A stretch of DNA of 30,723 nucleotides from Azospirillum brasilense. Its GTDB lineage: Bacteria > Pseudomonadota > Alphaproteobacteria > Rickettsiales > UBA3002. Below the pieces are notes generated by a model, which saw only the letters and a program-made list of their open reading frames with translations, did not search any database and was not told where the DNA came from. The stretch lies in NCBI GenBank assembly GCA_003241645.1, contig QFOX01000020.1, positions 1-30,723 on the forward strand, given 5' to 3'. Made by a program: the position numbers and the translations under genes. Below, one piece after another: positions 8,120 through 15,335 of this stretch (its first letter is position 1; the number at the start of each line of letters is the position of its first letter).

Positions 8120-9496
8120 ATGCTTATCCTGAAGGCAGAGGATTTCTCGCAATGGCGCGAGCAGGCGCGCGCCTTGCTCTCGAACCATATCACCCCGCTG
8201 GACGTGAGCTGGACAGCGGCCGCGCAGCCAAGCATGTTCGGTGACGTGGCGCTGCCTGCGGTGCAGCACGGCGCGCAACCGCTGGTGCCGCAAGCGTTCC
8301 TGAAACTGGCCAAAACCATTGCCTGCCACCGCGACATGCGCAAATGGGAGCTGCTTTACCAGTTACTATTCCGCCTGACGCATGGCGAGAAGCACCTGCT
8401 CAGCATCAGTACCGATCCGTTGATACTGGCGCTGGTGCGCATGCAGCAGGCCATTCGCCGCGATGCGCACAAGGCCAAGGCATTCGTGCGTTTCCGCGAG
8501 GTGCAGGAGGACGATGCTCCACATTACATTGCGTGGCACCAGCCGGACCATTGCATTCTGCCGCTGGTGGCCCCGTTCTTTTCACGCCGCTTCGCCGCCA
8601 TGCGCTGGACCATCCTCACCCCCGACCAGTCCGTCGCGTGGGATGGTGAGGCCCTCACCTACGGCCCCGGTGTGGGCGCCGAGCATGCGCCTGCCGAAGA
8701 CGCGCTGGAGGATCTCTGGCGCGATTACTACCGTGCCACGTTCAACCCCGCCCGCATCAAACTCAAAATGATGCGGCGCGAAATGCCCGTGCGCTACTGG
8801 AAGACCATGCCCGAGACAGAGATCATCACCGACATGCTGCGCGAAGCGCCGCAGCGCGTGGCCAACATGCTTGCGCACACCGAAGGCCAGACGCGCAGCG
8901 CTGCCGACTTCCTGCCACCCACACAAACCCTGCCGGGGCTGGCAGCCGCCGCCAAAGGCTGCGAAGGGTGCGAACTGCACCGCACCGCCAGCCAGACCGT
9001 GTTCGGTGTGGGCCCGGCCGATGCACGCATCATGCTGGTGGGCGAACAGCCCGGCGACGAGGAGGACCGCGCCGGCACGCCGTTCATTGGCCCGGCAGGC
9101 CAATTGCTGGACGAAGCATTGCAGCATGCCGGGCTGGTGCGCGAGTCGCTCTACATCACCAATGCGGTGAAGCATTTCCGCTTCCTTTATAAAGACAGTT
9201 TCCGCCAGCACCAGTCGCCCTCACGCTACCACGTGCAGGCCTGCAAACCGTGGTTGACGGCGGAGATCGCCGCCATCAAGCCTAAGCTGATCCTTTGCCT
9301 TGGCAACACGGCGGCGCGCGCACTCATCAGCCCCAACTTCGTGATGCGCGACGGACGCGGCGTGCCGCTGGGCGAAGCGCCGACCCTCATGGCCACCTAC
9401 CACCCCTCGGCCTTACTGCGCTTACCCGCGACTGCCCGCGCCAGGGCGCAGAATGAGTTCATGGCCGACCTGCGCTGCGCCGCAGGCTGGCAGTAA
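8120..9496 (+). CDS. DUF4130 - UdgX-type uracil-DNA glycosylase fusion
   Basis: A 458-aa two-part protein. The first ~255 residues match the DUF4130/TIGR03915 'radical-SAM-linked' domain (FVRF, YIAWHQPDHCILPLVAPFF, LWRDYYRATFNPARIK). Residues ~275-458 are a uracil-DNA glycosylase-superfamily domain of UdgX type: GEQPGDEEDRAGTPFIGPAG from Gly308, NAVKHF from Asn348, and HPSALLR with His428. Cys281, Cys284, Cys375 and Cys393 can ligate a [4Fe-4S] cluster. In mycobacterial UdgX a His in the KRRIH loop bonds covalently to the deoxyribose after uracil removal. The matching loop here reads SFRQHQSPSR, keeping His364 but changing the basic residues before it. It forms an operon with the radical SAM gene (2-nt gap) and is convergent with pdeM, 6 nt between stops. 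Confidence 0.9.
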   Translation: MLILKAEDFSQWREQARALLSNHITPLDVSWTAAAQPSMFGDVALPAVQHGAQPLVPQAFLKLAKTIACHRDMRKWELLYQLLFRLTHGEKHLLSISTDPLILALVRMQQAIRRDAHKAKAFVRFREVQEDDAPHYIAWHQPDHCILPLVAPFFSRRFAAMRWTILTPDQSVAWDGEALTYGPGVGAEHAPAEDALEDLWRDYYRATFNPARIKLKMMRREMPVRYWKTMPETEIITDMLREAPQRVANMLAHTEGQTRSAADFLPPTQTLPGLAAAAKGCEGCELHRTASQTVFGVGPADARIMLVGEQPGDEEDRAGTPFIGPAGQLLDEALQHAGLVRESLYITNAVKHFRFLYKDSFRQHQSPSRYHVQACKPWLTAEIAAIKPKLILCLGNTAARALISPNFVMRDGRGVPLGEAPTLMATYHPSALLRLPATARARAQNEFMADLRCAAGWQ

Positions 9497-9502
9497 CGCC
9501 CG

Positions 9503-10171
9503 TTACGGGCACTTATACAGCTTGTTCTTGTAGAGAAGATGCACCTGCATGCGGGCCGGTTCTGTGAATAGCCGCTGGAATGCCGGGTCCGAAATTTCCA
9601 GCCCGCCGGTGAAGCTGCCAAACGCGGGCATGACCAGCAGCGTATCGGAATGCACAAAGCAGCGGCCGCGCACTTTCTGCCGGTTCCACACAAGGCTGGA
9701 TTTCGGGTGATAATGGCCGATGATCTGCGGTAGCTGCAGTGCAGCATATTCATGCCGGAAGGCAATGCCACCCTGCTCGTATTGCGCCTCAAGCAATGGT
9801 GTATCCGGCCCACGCAACACCACGTCATGATTGCCCTCGATCCACCGGCAATGCTGCACCTGCGCGACGAGTGCCGCAAGCTGCTGGCGCAATGCCGCAT
9901 CCAGCCGCTGCCATGCGTTCGCATCATGCAGGCTGTCGCCCAGTAGCACCAATTCGCGCGGCTGATAATGCTGCACCACTGCCTGCAAACGTAGCAGCGT
10001 GTCCATGGTATCGTACGGCGCAATAAGCGAGCCATGCTGCGCCAGAAAACTCGCTTTTTCGAAATGCAGGTCCGACACCACGAGCAGGCCATGCTGCGGC
10101 CAGAACAGTACACCGCTGCCATCCAGCACCAGCTGTGCGCCGCCGAAACGAATCTCAATCGCCGAGTGCAT
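9503..10171 (-). CDS. pdeM: Ligase-associated DNA damage response endonuclease PdeM (MPE)
   Basis: Metallophosphoesterase-fold DNA nuclease of 222 aa. The homologue (MPE) of the Pseudomonas putida cluster is reported as a manganese-dependent DNA nuclease. All metal-binding blocks are visible: DLHFEK (Asp34, His36), GDSLHD (Asp79), GNHD (Asn114, His115) and GHYHPK (His153, His155). The ATG at 10171 is preferred over 10183 because GAGG lies 6 nt upstream of it. This start lies 17 nt inside the end of the Lhr-Core helicase gene, so the two are translationally coupled. With the helicase, exonuclease and ligase it makes up the recognised four-gene repair module. Confidence 0.92.
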   Translation of the reverse strand: MHSAIEIRFGGAQLVLDGSGVLFWPQHGLLVVSDLHFEKASFLAQHGSLIAPYDTMDTLLRLQAVVQHYQPRELVLLGDSLHDANAWQRLDAALRQQLAALVAQVQHCRWIEGNHDVVLRGPDTPLLEAQYEQGGIAFRHEYAALQLPQIIGHYHPKSSLVWNRQKVRGRCFVHSDTLLVMPAFGSFTGGLEISDPAFQRLFTEPARMQVHLLYKNKLYKCP

Positions 10172-12596
10172 CGCGCACCTCATCCATCAATTGTTCAGCC
10201 ATTTGCTGCTTGCTCATCTGGTCCAGCAGCGCTTCCATGCCGCGGCCGGGAAGCCGTTCGGCACGCACATCCAGAATGACCGGAAGCGACAGGGGCGATG
10301 GCCGCGAAAGTTCCTTGAAAAGCAATTTCCCCTGGAACTGGTGCAGCATTTCGGCCAGCCGTTCGGTATCCAACAATTCGCGCTCCGCATCCGCGCGCGT
10401 CAGTTTCAGCAGCACATGGTCCGGCTCGTATTTGCGCAGCACGTCGTAGATCAGGTCGGTGTTGAAGGTGACCTGCTTCATGGTCTTTTTGCTGCCGGGG
10501 TGGTTCTGCTCCACCAGCCCGGCGATGACCGCCACGCGCCGGAACGAGCGCTTGAGCATGGGTGAATCGGCCAGCCATTCCTCCAGCTCATCGAACAAAA
10601 TGTCCGGCGCAAGCAACTGGCCGATATGCGCCTCCCCCACGCGCTCAAGCGTGGCAATGGCAAGGCCGTAATCGCTCACGGTAAAGGTAATGGGATGCAG
10701 GCCAAGCCGCTCCATGCGACGGCTGACCAGCATGCCCAGCGTCTGGTTCGCGCGGCGTCCCTCGAACGTGTAGAAGACCGTGTAATGCAGTTTGTGCCGC
10801 GGAAAACTCTCGATCAGAAAATGCGCACGCCCCGGCAGCACCGAGAACCGCTGCTGCAGCTGCAGCCATTGCTGCATAGGCTTGGATAGCCCCACCCAGA
10901 GCTGCGGCATGTCGCAAAGCTGGCGCACACCATCGGCCAGGAAGGTGGAAAGCGGCATCTGCCCACCCGCGTAACTGGGAATGAGCGGCTCTTTCGCCGG
11001 GGCGGCCTTTGCTTCCAGCGTCACATCGCGAATGGTCACGAAGGCCAGCGTTTCTCCACCGAAATAGAACGTATCGCCCGGGCGCAATTGCTGCGCAAAA
11101 TGCTCCTCGATCTCGCCGAGGATCTTGCCGCCGCGCCCATGCAATCGCTTGACCTTCAGCTTCCCGCTTTCAACGATCACGCCAATATTCTGGCGGTGGC
11201 GCTGCACCATGGCGCGTGAGGCGACCACGTAGAGCCCGTCTTCATTTTGCACCAGCCGGTGCCAGCGCTCGTAGCTGCGCAGGCTGTAGCCGCCATGCAC
11301 CACAAACTCGAACAGGCGCGTAAAATCCTCACGGCTCACATGCCGATAGGACCAGCTGGTCGCCAGCATCGCATAGAGCCGGGCAATGCTCACCGGCTGG
11401 CTGCATGCCGCATTCATGATGAACTGCACCACCACGTCTTCCGAACCACGGCCGGGCAACTCCCCATCCTGCCTGCCTGCAGCAATCGCGGCGATGGCGG
11501 CGCTGCATTCCAGCACCTCGAAACGGTTGGCGGGCACAAGGTAGGCTTTACTCGGCACGCCGACCTGGTGGTTCGAACGGCCGATGCGCTGCAACAGGCG
11601 GCTGACGCCTTTGGGTGCACCAACCTGAATCACCACATCCACATTGCCCCAGTCGATGCCCATCTCCAGCGCTGAGGTGGCGACCAGCGCACGCAACTTG
11701 CCCTCGGCCATCATCTGCGCGGTCTTCAGCCGTTTCTCTTTGGTCAGCGAGCCGTGGTATAGCCCGATGGGCAGTGCTGCCTCGTTCACTTCCCACAGCA
11801 ACTGGAACAGCAGCTCTGCTTGCGCCCGGGTGTTCACGAACACGATGCTGGTTTTCGCGTTTGCCACGCAGGCGAGGATTTCCTTCACGGCGTATTTCGC
11901 CATGAACCCGGCATAGGGAATGGTTTCCTTGGTTTTCAGGATCTCGACCTTCGGCGGTCTGCCCTGCCCAACCTCCAGCAGGGTGACGGGTTTGCCCACG
12001 GGCCCAAGCCACTGGCAAAGCACCTCCGGCGCGGCCACCGTGGCAGAAAGGCCGATGCGCTGGTAGCCCGGGGCCAATGTTTCCAGCTGCGCCATGGCCA
12101 GCGTCGCAAGGTCGCCGCGCTTACCCGGTGCAAAATGGTGGATCTCATCCACGATCACGGTCTTCACCTGCCGGAACATCTCCGGCGCGTCCGCATACGA
12201 CAGCATGAGCATCAGCGATTCCGGCGTGGTCAGCAGGATATTCGGCGGTTTGGCGCGCTGGCGCCTGCGACGGTGGGCCGAGGTATCGCCCGTGCGGCTT
12301 TCCACGCTCACGTTCAGCCCCATATCGCGAATGGGGGCCATCAGGTTCCGCTCAATATCGTGCGTTAATGCCTTCAATGGCGAGATATACAGCGTGTGCA
12401 GGCCTTTGTAGCCGTCGCGGTCAATGGCGATCAGGCTTGGCAGGAAGCCCGCCAGCGTTTTACCGCAGCCGGTGGGGGCAATGAGCAGGGTGGAAAGCCC
12501 CGCCGCATAGCGCTCCACCATGGCGCGTTGATACGAAAGGATGGACCATCCCTGTTGCCGGAACCATGCGGTGAACTGTCTTGGAATCAGGGCCAT
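10155..12596 (-). CDS. Lhr-Core DEXH-box DNA helicase, ligase-associated
   Basis: SF2 helicase of 813 aa, matching the Lhr-Core type (ligase-associated DEXH helicase, TIGR04121-like), which translocates 3'-5' on single-stranded DNA. Walker A APTGCGKT is at 40-47, the DEIH box at 150-153, SAT follows near 190, and motif VI LQRIGRSNH is near 335. The remainder is the winged-helix plus Lhr-specific domain of the core. The long C-terminal extension of E. coli Lhr is absent. The ATG at 12596 is chosen because TAGGG lies about 4 nt upstream, and the family begins here (QFTAWFRQQGW). The gene overlaps pdeM by 17 nt and is divergent from the exonuclease, with 41 nt between the two start codons. Confidence 0.94.
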   Translation of the reverse strand: MALIPRQFTAWFRQQGWSILSYQRAMVERYAAGLSTLLIAPTGCGKTLAGFLPSLIAIDRDGYKGLHTLYISPLKALTHDIERNLMAPIRDMGLNVSVESRTGDTSAHRRRRQRAKPPNILLTTPESLMLMLSYADAPEMFRQVKTVIVDEIHHFAPGKRGDLATLAMAQLETLAPGYQRIGLSATVAAPEVLCQWLGPVGKPVTLLEVGQGRPPKVEILKTKETIPYAGFMAKYAVKEILACVANAKTSIVFVNTRAQAELLFQLLWEVNEAALPIGLYHGSLTKEKRLKTAQMMAEGKLRALVATSALEMGIDWGNVDVVIQVGAPKGVSRLLQRIGRSNHQVGVPSKAYLVPANRFEVLECSAAIAAIAAGRQDGELPGRGSEDVVVQFIMNAACSQPVSIARLYAMLATSWSYRHVSREDFTRLFEFVVHGGYSLRSYERWHRLVQNEDGLYVVASRAMVQRHRQNIGVIVESGKLKVKRLHGRGGKILGEIEEHFAQQLRPGDTFYFGGETLAFVTIRDVTLEAKAAPAKEPLIPSYAGGQMPLSTFLADGVRQLCDMPQLWVGLSKPMQQWLQLQQRFSVLPGRAHFLIESFPRHKLHYTVFYTFEGRRANQTLGMLVSRRMERLGLHPITFTVSDYGLAIATLERVGEAHIGQLLAPDILFDELEEWLADSPMLKRSFRRVAVIAGLVEQNHPGSKKTMKQVTFNTDLIYDVLRKYEPDHVLLKLTRADAERELLDTERLAEMLHQFQGKLLFKELSRPSPLSLPVILDVRAERLPGRGMEALLDQMSKQQMAEQLMDEVRDALGD

Positions 12597-12634
12597 ATGC
12601 CCTACATAAATAAGCCATGATAAGGGAGAAACAA
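12581..12634. promoter_or_regulatory. Candidate back-to-back promoter between Lhr-Core and exonuclease genes
   Basis: The start codons are only 41 nt apart. Rightward: TTGGAA (12581-12586), 18 nt, CATAAA (12605-12610). Leftward: TTGTTT (complement of 12629-12634), 16 nt, TATTTA (complement of 12607-12612). The two -10 candidates overlap on the same AT-rich patch, so the genes may share one bidirectional promoter with very short leaders. The elements are weak and the call is tentative. Confidence 0.3.
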
Positions 12635-12637
12635 GGA

Positions 12638-13645
12638 ATGCACCCACGCGAGTGGATCGAGATCCGGCCGGAGGGGATTTATTGCAAGCCCGGCGGTTTC
12701 TACGTGGACCCCATGCGCCCGGTGCAGCATGCGGTGGTCACGCACGGCCACAGCGACCACGCGCGCGGCGGCCACGGCACGGTGGTGGCGACACCGGAAA
12801 CACTCGCCATCATGCGCACCCGCTACGGCGAAGAACATGCCACCCTGAAGCAGCACGCACTGCCCTACCGCGAAACGATCGAGCAAAACGGCGTGCGCAT
12901 CAGCCTGCACCCGGCAGGGCACATCCTTGGTAGCGCGCAGGTGAAACTGGAATATGGCGGCACCAGTATTGTGTTCTCGGGGGATTACAAGCGCGCACCT
13001 GATCCCACCTGCCCGCCCTTCGAACCCGTGCCGTGCGACGTGTTCGTGACCGAAGCGACCTTCGCCCTGCCCGTATTTGTGCACCCGCCCATTGCTGGTG
13101 AGATGGCGAAATTGCTGCGCTCGCTGCAACAATTCCCCGAGCGCTGCCACTTGGTGGGCGTGTATGCGCTGGGCAAATGCCAGCGGCTGATCCGCGCGCT
13201 GCGCGAGGTGGGCTACCACGATACGATCTACCTGCATGGTGCCATGGTGAAGCTTTGTGCGCTTTACCAGGCACACGGGGTGGAACTTGGCAGCCTGGAA
13301 CAAGTCACGGCAGAGAATGCCAAAACACTCGCAGGCAGGATCGTGCTCGCCCCACCTTCCGCGCTGGATGATCGCTGGTCGCGCAAGCTGCCCGACGTGC
13401 TCACCGCCGCTGCATCCGGCTGGATGCGCATTCGCGCCCGCGCCAAGCAGAAGGGCGTGGAGCTGCCGCTGATCGTTTCCGACCATGCGGATTGGAACGA
13501 GCTCACCCAGACGCTGGAGGATGTGGGCGCCAGCGAGGTCTGGGTCACCCACGGGCGCGAGGACGCGCTGGTCTACCACGCGCAACTGCACGGCTTCAAA
13601 GCACAGGCGCTGCGCCTGCTCGGCTACGAGGATGACAGCGAATGA
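12638..13645 (+). CDS. Ligase-associated DNA damage response exonuclease (MBL/beta-CASP fold)
   Basis: A 335-aa metallo-beta-lactamase/beta-CASP nuclease, the exonuclease member of the Lhr-MPE-Exo-Lig module (TIGR04122-like). The metal motif HGHSDH gives His36, His38, Asp40 and His41. HPAGHILGSAQV and FSGDYK follow as in CPSF/SNM1-type nucleases, and SDHADW lies near the C-terminus. The ATG at 12638 is preferred over the in-frame ATG at 12617 because AGGGAG stands 9 nt upstream of it and the protein then begins as the family does (WIEIRPEGIYC). The stop overlaps the ligase start in ATGA, a 4-nt coupling. Strand polarity cannot be told from sequence. Confidence 0.93.
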   Translation: MHPREWIEIRPEGIYCKPGGFYVDPMRPVQHAVVTHGHSDHARGGHGTVVATPETLAIMRTRYGEEHATLKQHALPYRETIEQNGVRISLHPAGHILGSAQVKLEYGGTSIVFSGDYKRAPDPTCPPFEPVPCDVFVTEATFALPVFVHPPIAGEMAKLLRSLQQFPERCHLVGVYALGKCQRLIRALREVGYHDTIYLHGAMVKLCALYQAHGVELGSLEQVTAENAKTLAGRIVLAPPSALDDRWSRKLPDVLTAAASGWMRIRARAKQKGVELPLIVSDHADWNELTQTLEDVGASEVWVTHGREDALVYHAQLHGFKAQALRLLGYEDDSE

Positions 13646-15213
13646 AGCCATTCTGCGCATTGCTGGAGCGGCTCTATTACGAGCATAGCAACCTCGGCAA
13701 AGAGAAGCTGCTGCTGGATTATTTCCGCACCACGCCGGACCCTGACCGCGGCTATGCGCTGGCCATCATTGCGGGAACGCTGGAGGTGCCCAACTTCAAG
13801 CGCGGCATGGTGCTGGAGTTGATCCGCGCGCGCACCGACCCCACCCTGCTGGCCATGAGCTACGACTATGTGGGCGAGCTTTCCGAAACGGTGGCGCATT
13901 TATGGCCGAACGACACGCAGGGCCAACGCCCCCTGCCCCCCCTGCATGAGATCGTGGAGCGCCTGACCACCACGCCCAAAGCCGAACTGCCGGCATATGT
14001 CGCGGCGCTATTGGACACGATGACTTCGCCCGAGCGTTGGGCGCTGCTGAAGATCGGCAGCGGCAGTTTGCGCATCGGCGTGTCGGCACGGTTCGTGAAA
14101 CAGGTGCTGGCCAAATTCGGCGCGCAGCCGGTGGAGATGATCGAGTCGATCTGGCACGGCGTGCAGCCGCCCTATGCAAGCCTGTTCGCCTGGCTGGAAG
14201 GCCGTGCGGCCGCCCCGGAAGTGACGGAACGGCTGACCTTCACGCCGGTCATGCTCGCCCACCCGCTGGAGGAGAAGGACTTCCCGCTCATTACCCCGCA
14301 TGCCTATGCCGCCGAGTGGAAATATGACGGCATCCGCGTGCAGCTCGTGCATAACCATCTCGGCAAAGCGCTGTTCACCCGCACCGGCGACGATATCGGC
14401 CATGCCTTCCCTGAAGTGCTGGAGCGCATGAATTTCCATGGCATCGTTGATGGGGAGCTGGTGGTCAAGCGCGAGGGCGAGATGGGCAGTTTCAACGACC
14501 TGCAACAGCGCCTCGGTCGCAAGGCCCCCACGCAAAAGCTCATCGCGCAATACCCCACCGCCATCATCGCGTATGACCTGCTGATGCTGGAGGGCGCTGA
14601 CCTGCGCAGCCTGCCCTACACCGAACGGCGCAGCAAACTTGAAGCAGCGCTGGCGCAACACCTGCCCGCCTGCATGGAGCTATCGCCCGAGGTACCGTTC
14701 ACCGATTTTGAACAGCTTGGCGCACAGCGCGAACGCGCCATTGAGATAAAAACGATCGAAGGCGTCATGCTCAAACGACGCGATTCCACCTATCAAGCCG
14801 GGCGGCCCACCGGCCCGTGGTACAAGTGGAAGACCGCACCCCGCTTAGTGGATGCGGTGCTGATGTATGCGCAGCGTGGCAGCGGCAAGCGCTCCTCCTA
14901 CTATTCGGATTTCACCTTCGGGCTTTGGAAGGGCAATGAAATTCTCCCCATCGGCAAAGCCTATTTCGGCTTCACCGACGCCGAGCTGAAGCAGCTGGAC
15001 AAATGGGTGCGCCACCACACGCAGCAGACCTTCGGCCCCGTACGCGAGGTGGACAAAGAACTGGTCTTCGAAGTGGCGTTCGATTCGGTGCATCGCTCTA
15101 CCCGTCATAAATCGGGCTATGCGCTGCGTTTCCCGCGCATCCACCGCATTCGGTGGGACAAGCCAGCACAAGAAGCGGATACACTGAGCGTGCTTGAGGG
15201 CATGCTGTCGTAG
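13642..15213 (+). CDS. ATP-dependent DNA ligase of the ligase-associated repair module
   Basis: A 523-aa ATP-dependent DNA ligase that seals nicks through a lysine-AMP intermediate. Motif I is EWKYDGIR with nucleotidyl Lys227. Motif Ia-like RTG, motif III DGELVV, motif IV EGVMLKR and motif V WYKWK follow in order, then the OB-fold. An N-terminal DNA-binding domain occupies about residues 1-205. Length and order match the LIG member of the Pseudomonas putida Lhr-MPE-Exo-Lig cluster (TIGR04120-like), not the NHEJ ligase LigD: there is no polymerase or phosphoesterase domain and no Ku gene here. It is the second gene of the rightward exonuclease-ligase pair. Confidence 0.95.
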   Translation: MKPFCALLERLYYEHSNLGKEKLLLDYFRTTPDPDRGYALAIIAGTLEVPNFKRGMVLELIRARTDPTLLAMSYDYVGELSETVAHLWPNDTQGQRPLPPLHEIVERLTTTPKAELPAYVAALLDTMTSPERWALLKIGSGSLRIGVSARFVKQVLAKFGAQPVEMIESIWHGVQPPYASLFAWLEGRAAAPEVTERLTFTPVMLAHPLEEKDFPLITPHAYAAEWKYDGIRVQLVHNHLGKALFTRTGDDIGHAFPEVLERMNFHGIVDGELVVKREGEMGSFNDLQQRLGRKAPTQKLIAQYPTAIIAYDLLMLEGADLRSLPYTERRSKLEAALAQHLPACMELSPEVPFTDFEQLGAQRERAIEIKTIEGVMLKRRDSTYQAGRPTGPWYKWKTAPRLVDAVLMYAQRGSGKRSSYYSDFTFGLWKGNEILPIGKAYFGFTDAELKQLDKWVRHHTQQTFGPVREVDKELVFEVAFDSVHRSTRHKSGYALRFPRIHRIRWDKPAQEADTLSVLEGMLS

Positions 15214-15335
15214 GGCTTTGCAGCGCGACGTGTCACTGTTGTGGCTGAGGCAAACAAGTACATGCAGCACGCACCACCATCGCATGAGCAGAATGTAACT
15301 TGTCGGTAAGGATTGCAGACCTGTAAGAATTGCGC

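Noticed and set aside
13642..15213. NHEJ-type LigD ligase
   Set aside because: No polymerase or 3'-phosphoesterase domain and no Ku gene nearby. Neighbours fit the Lhr-MPE-Exo-Lig cluster.
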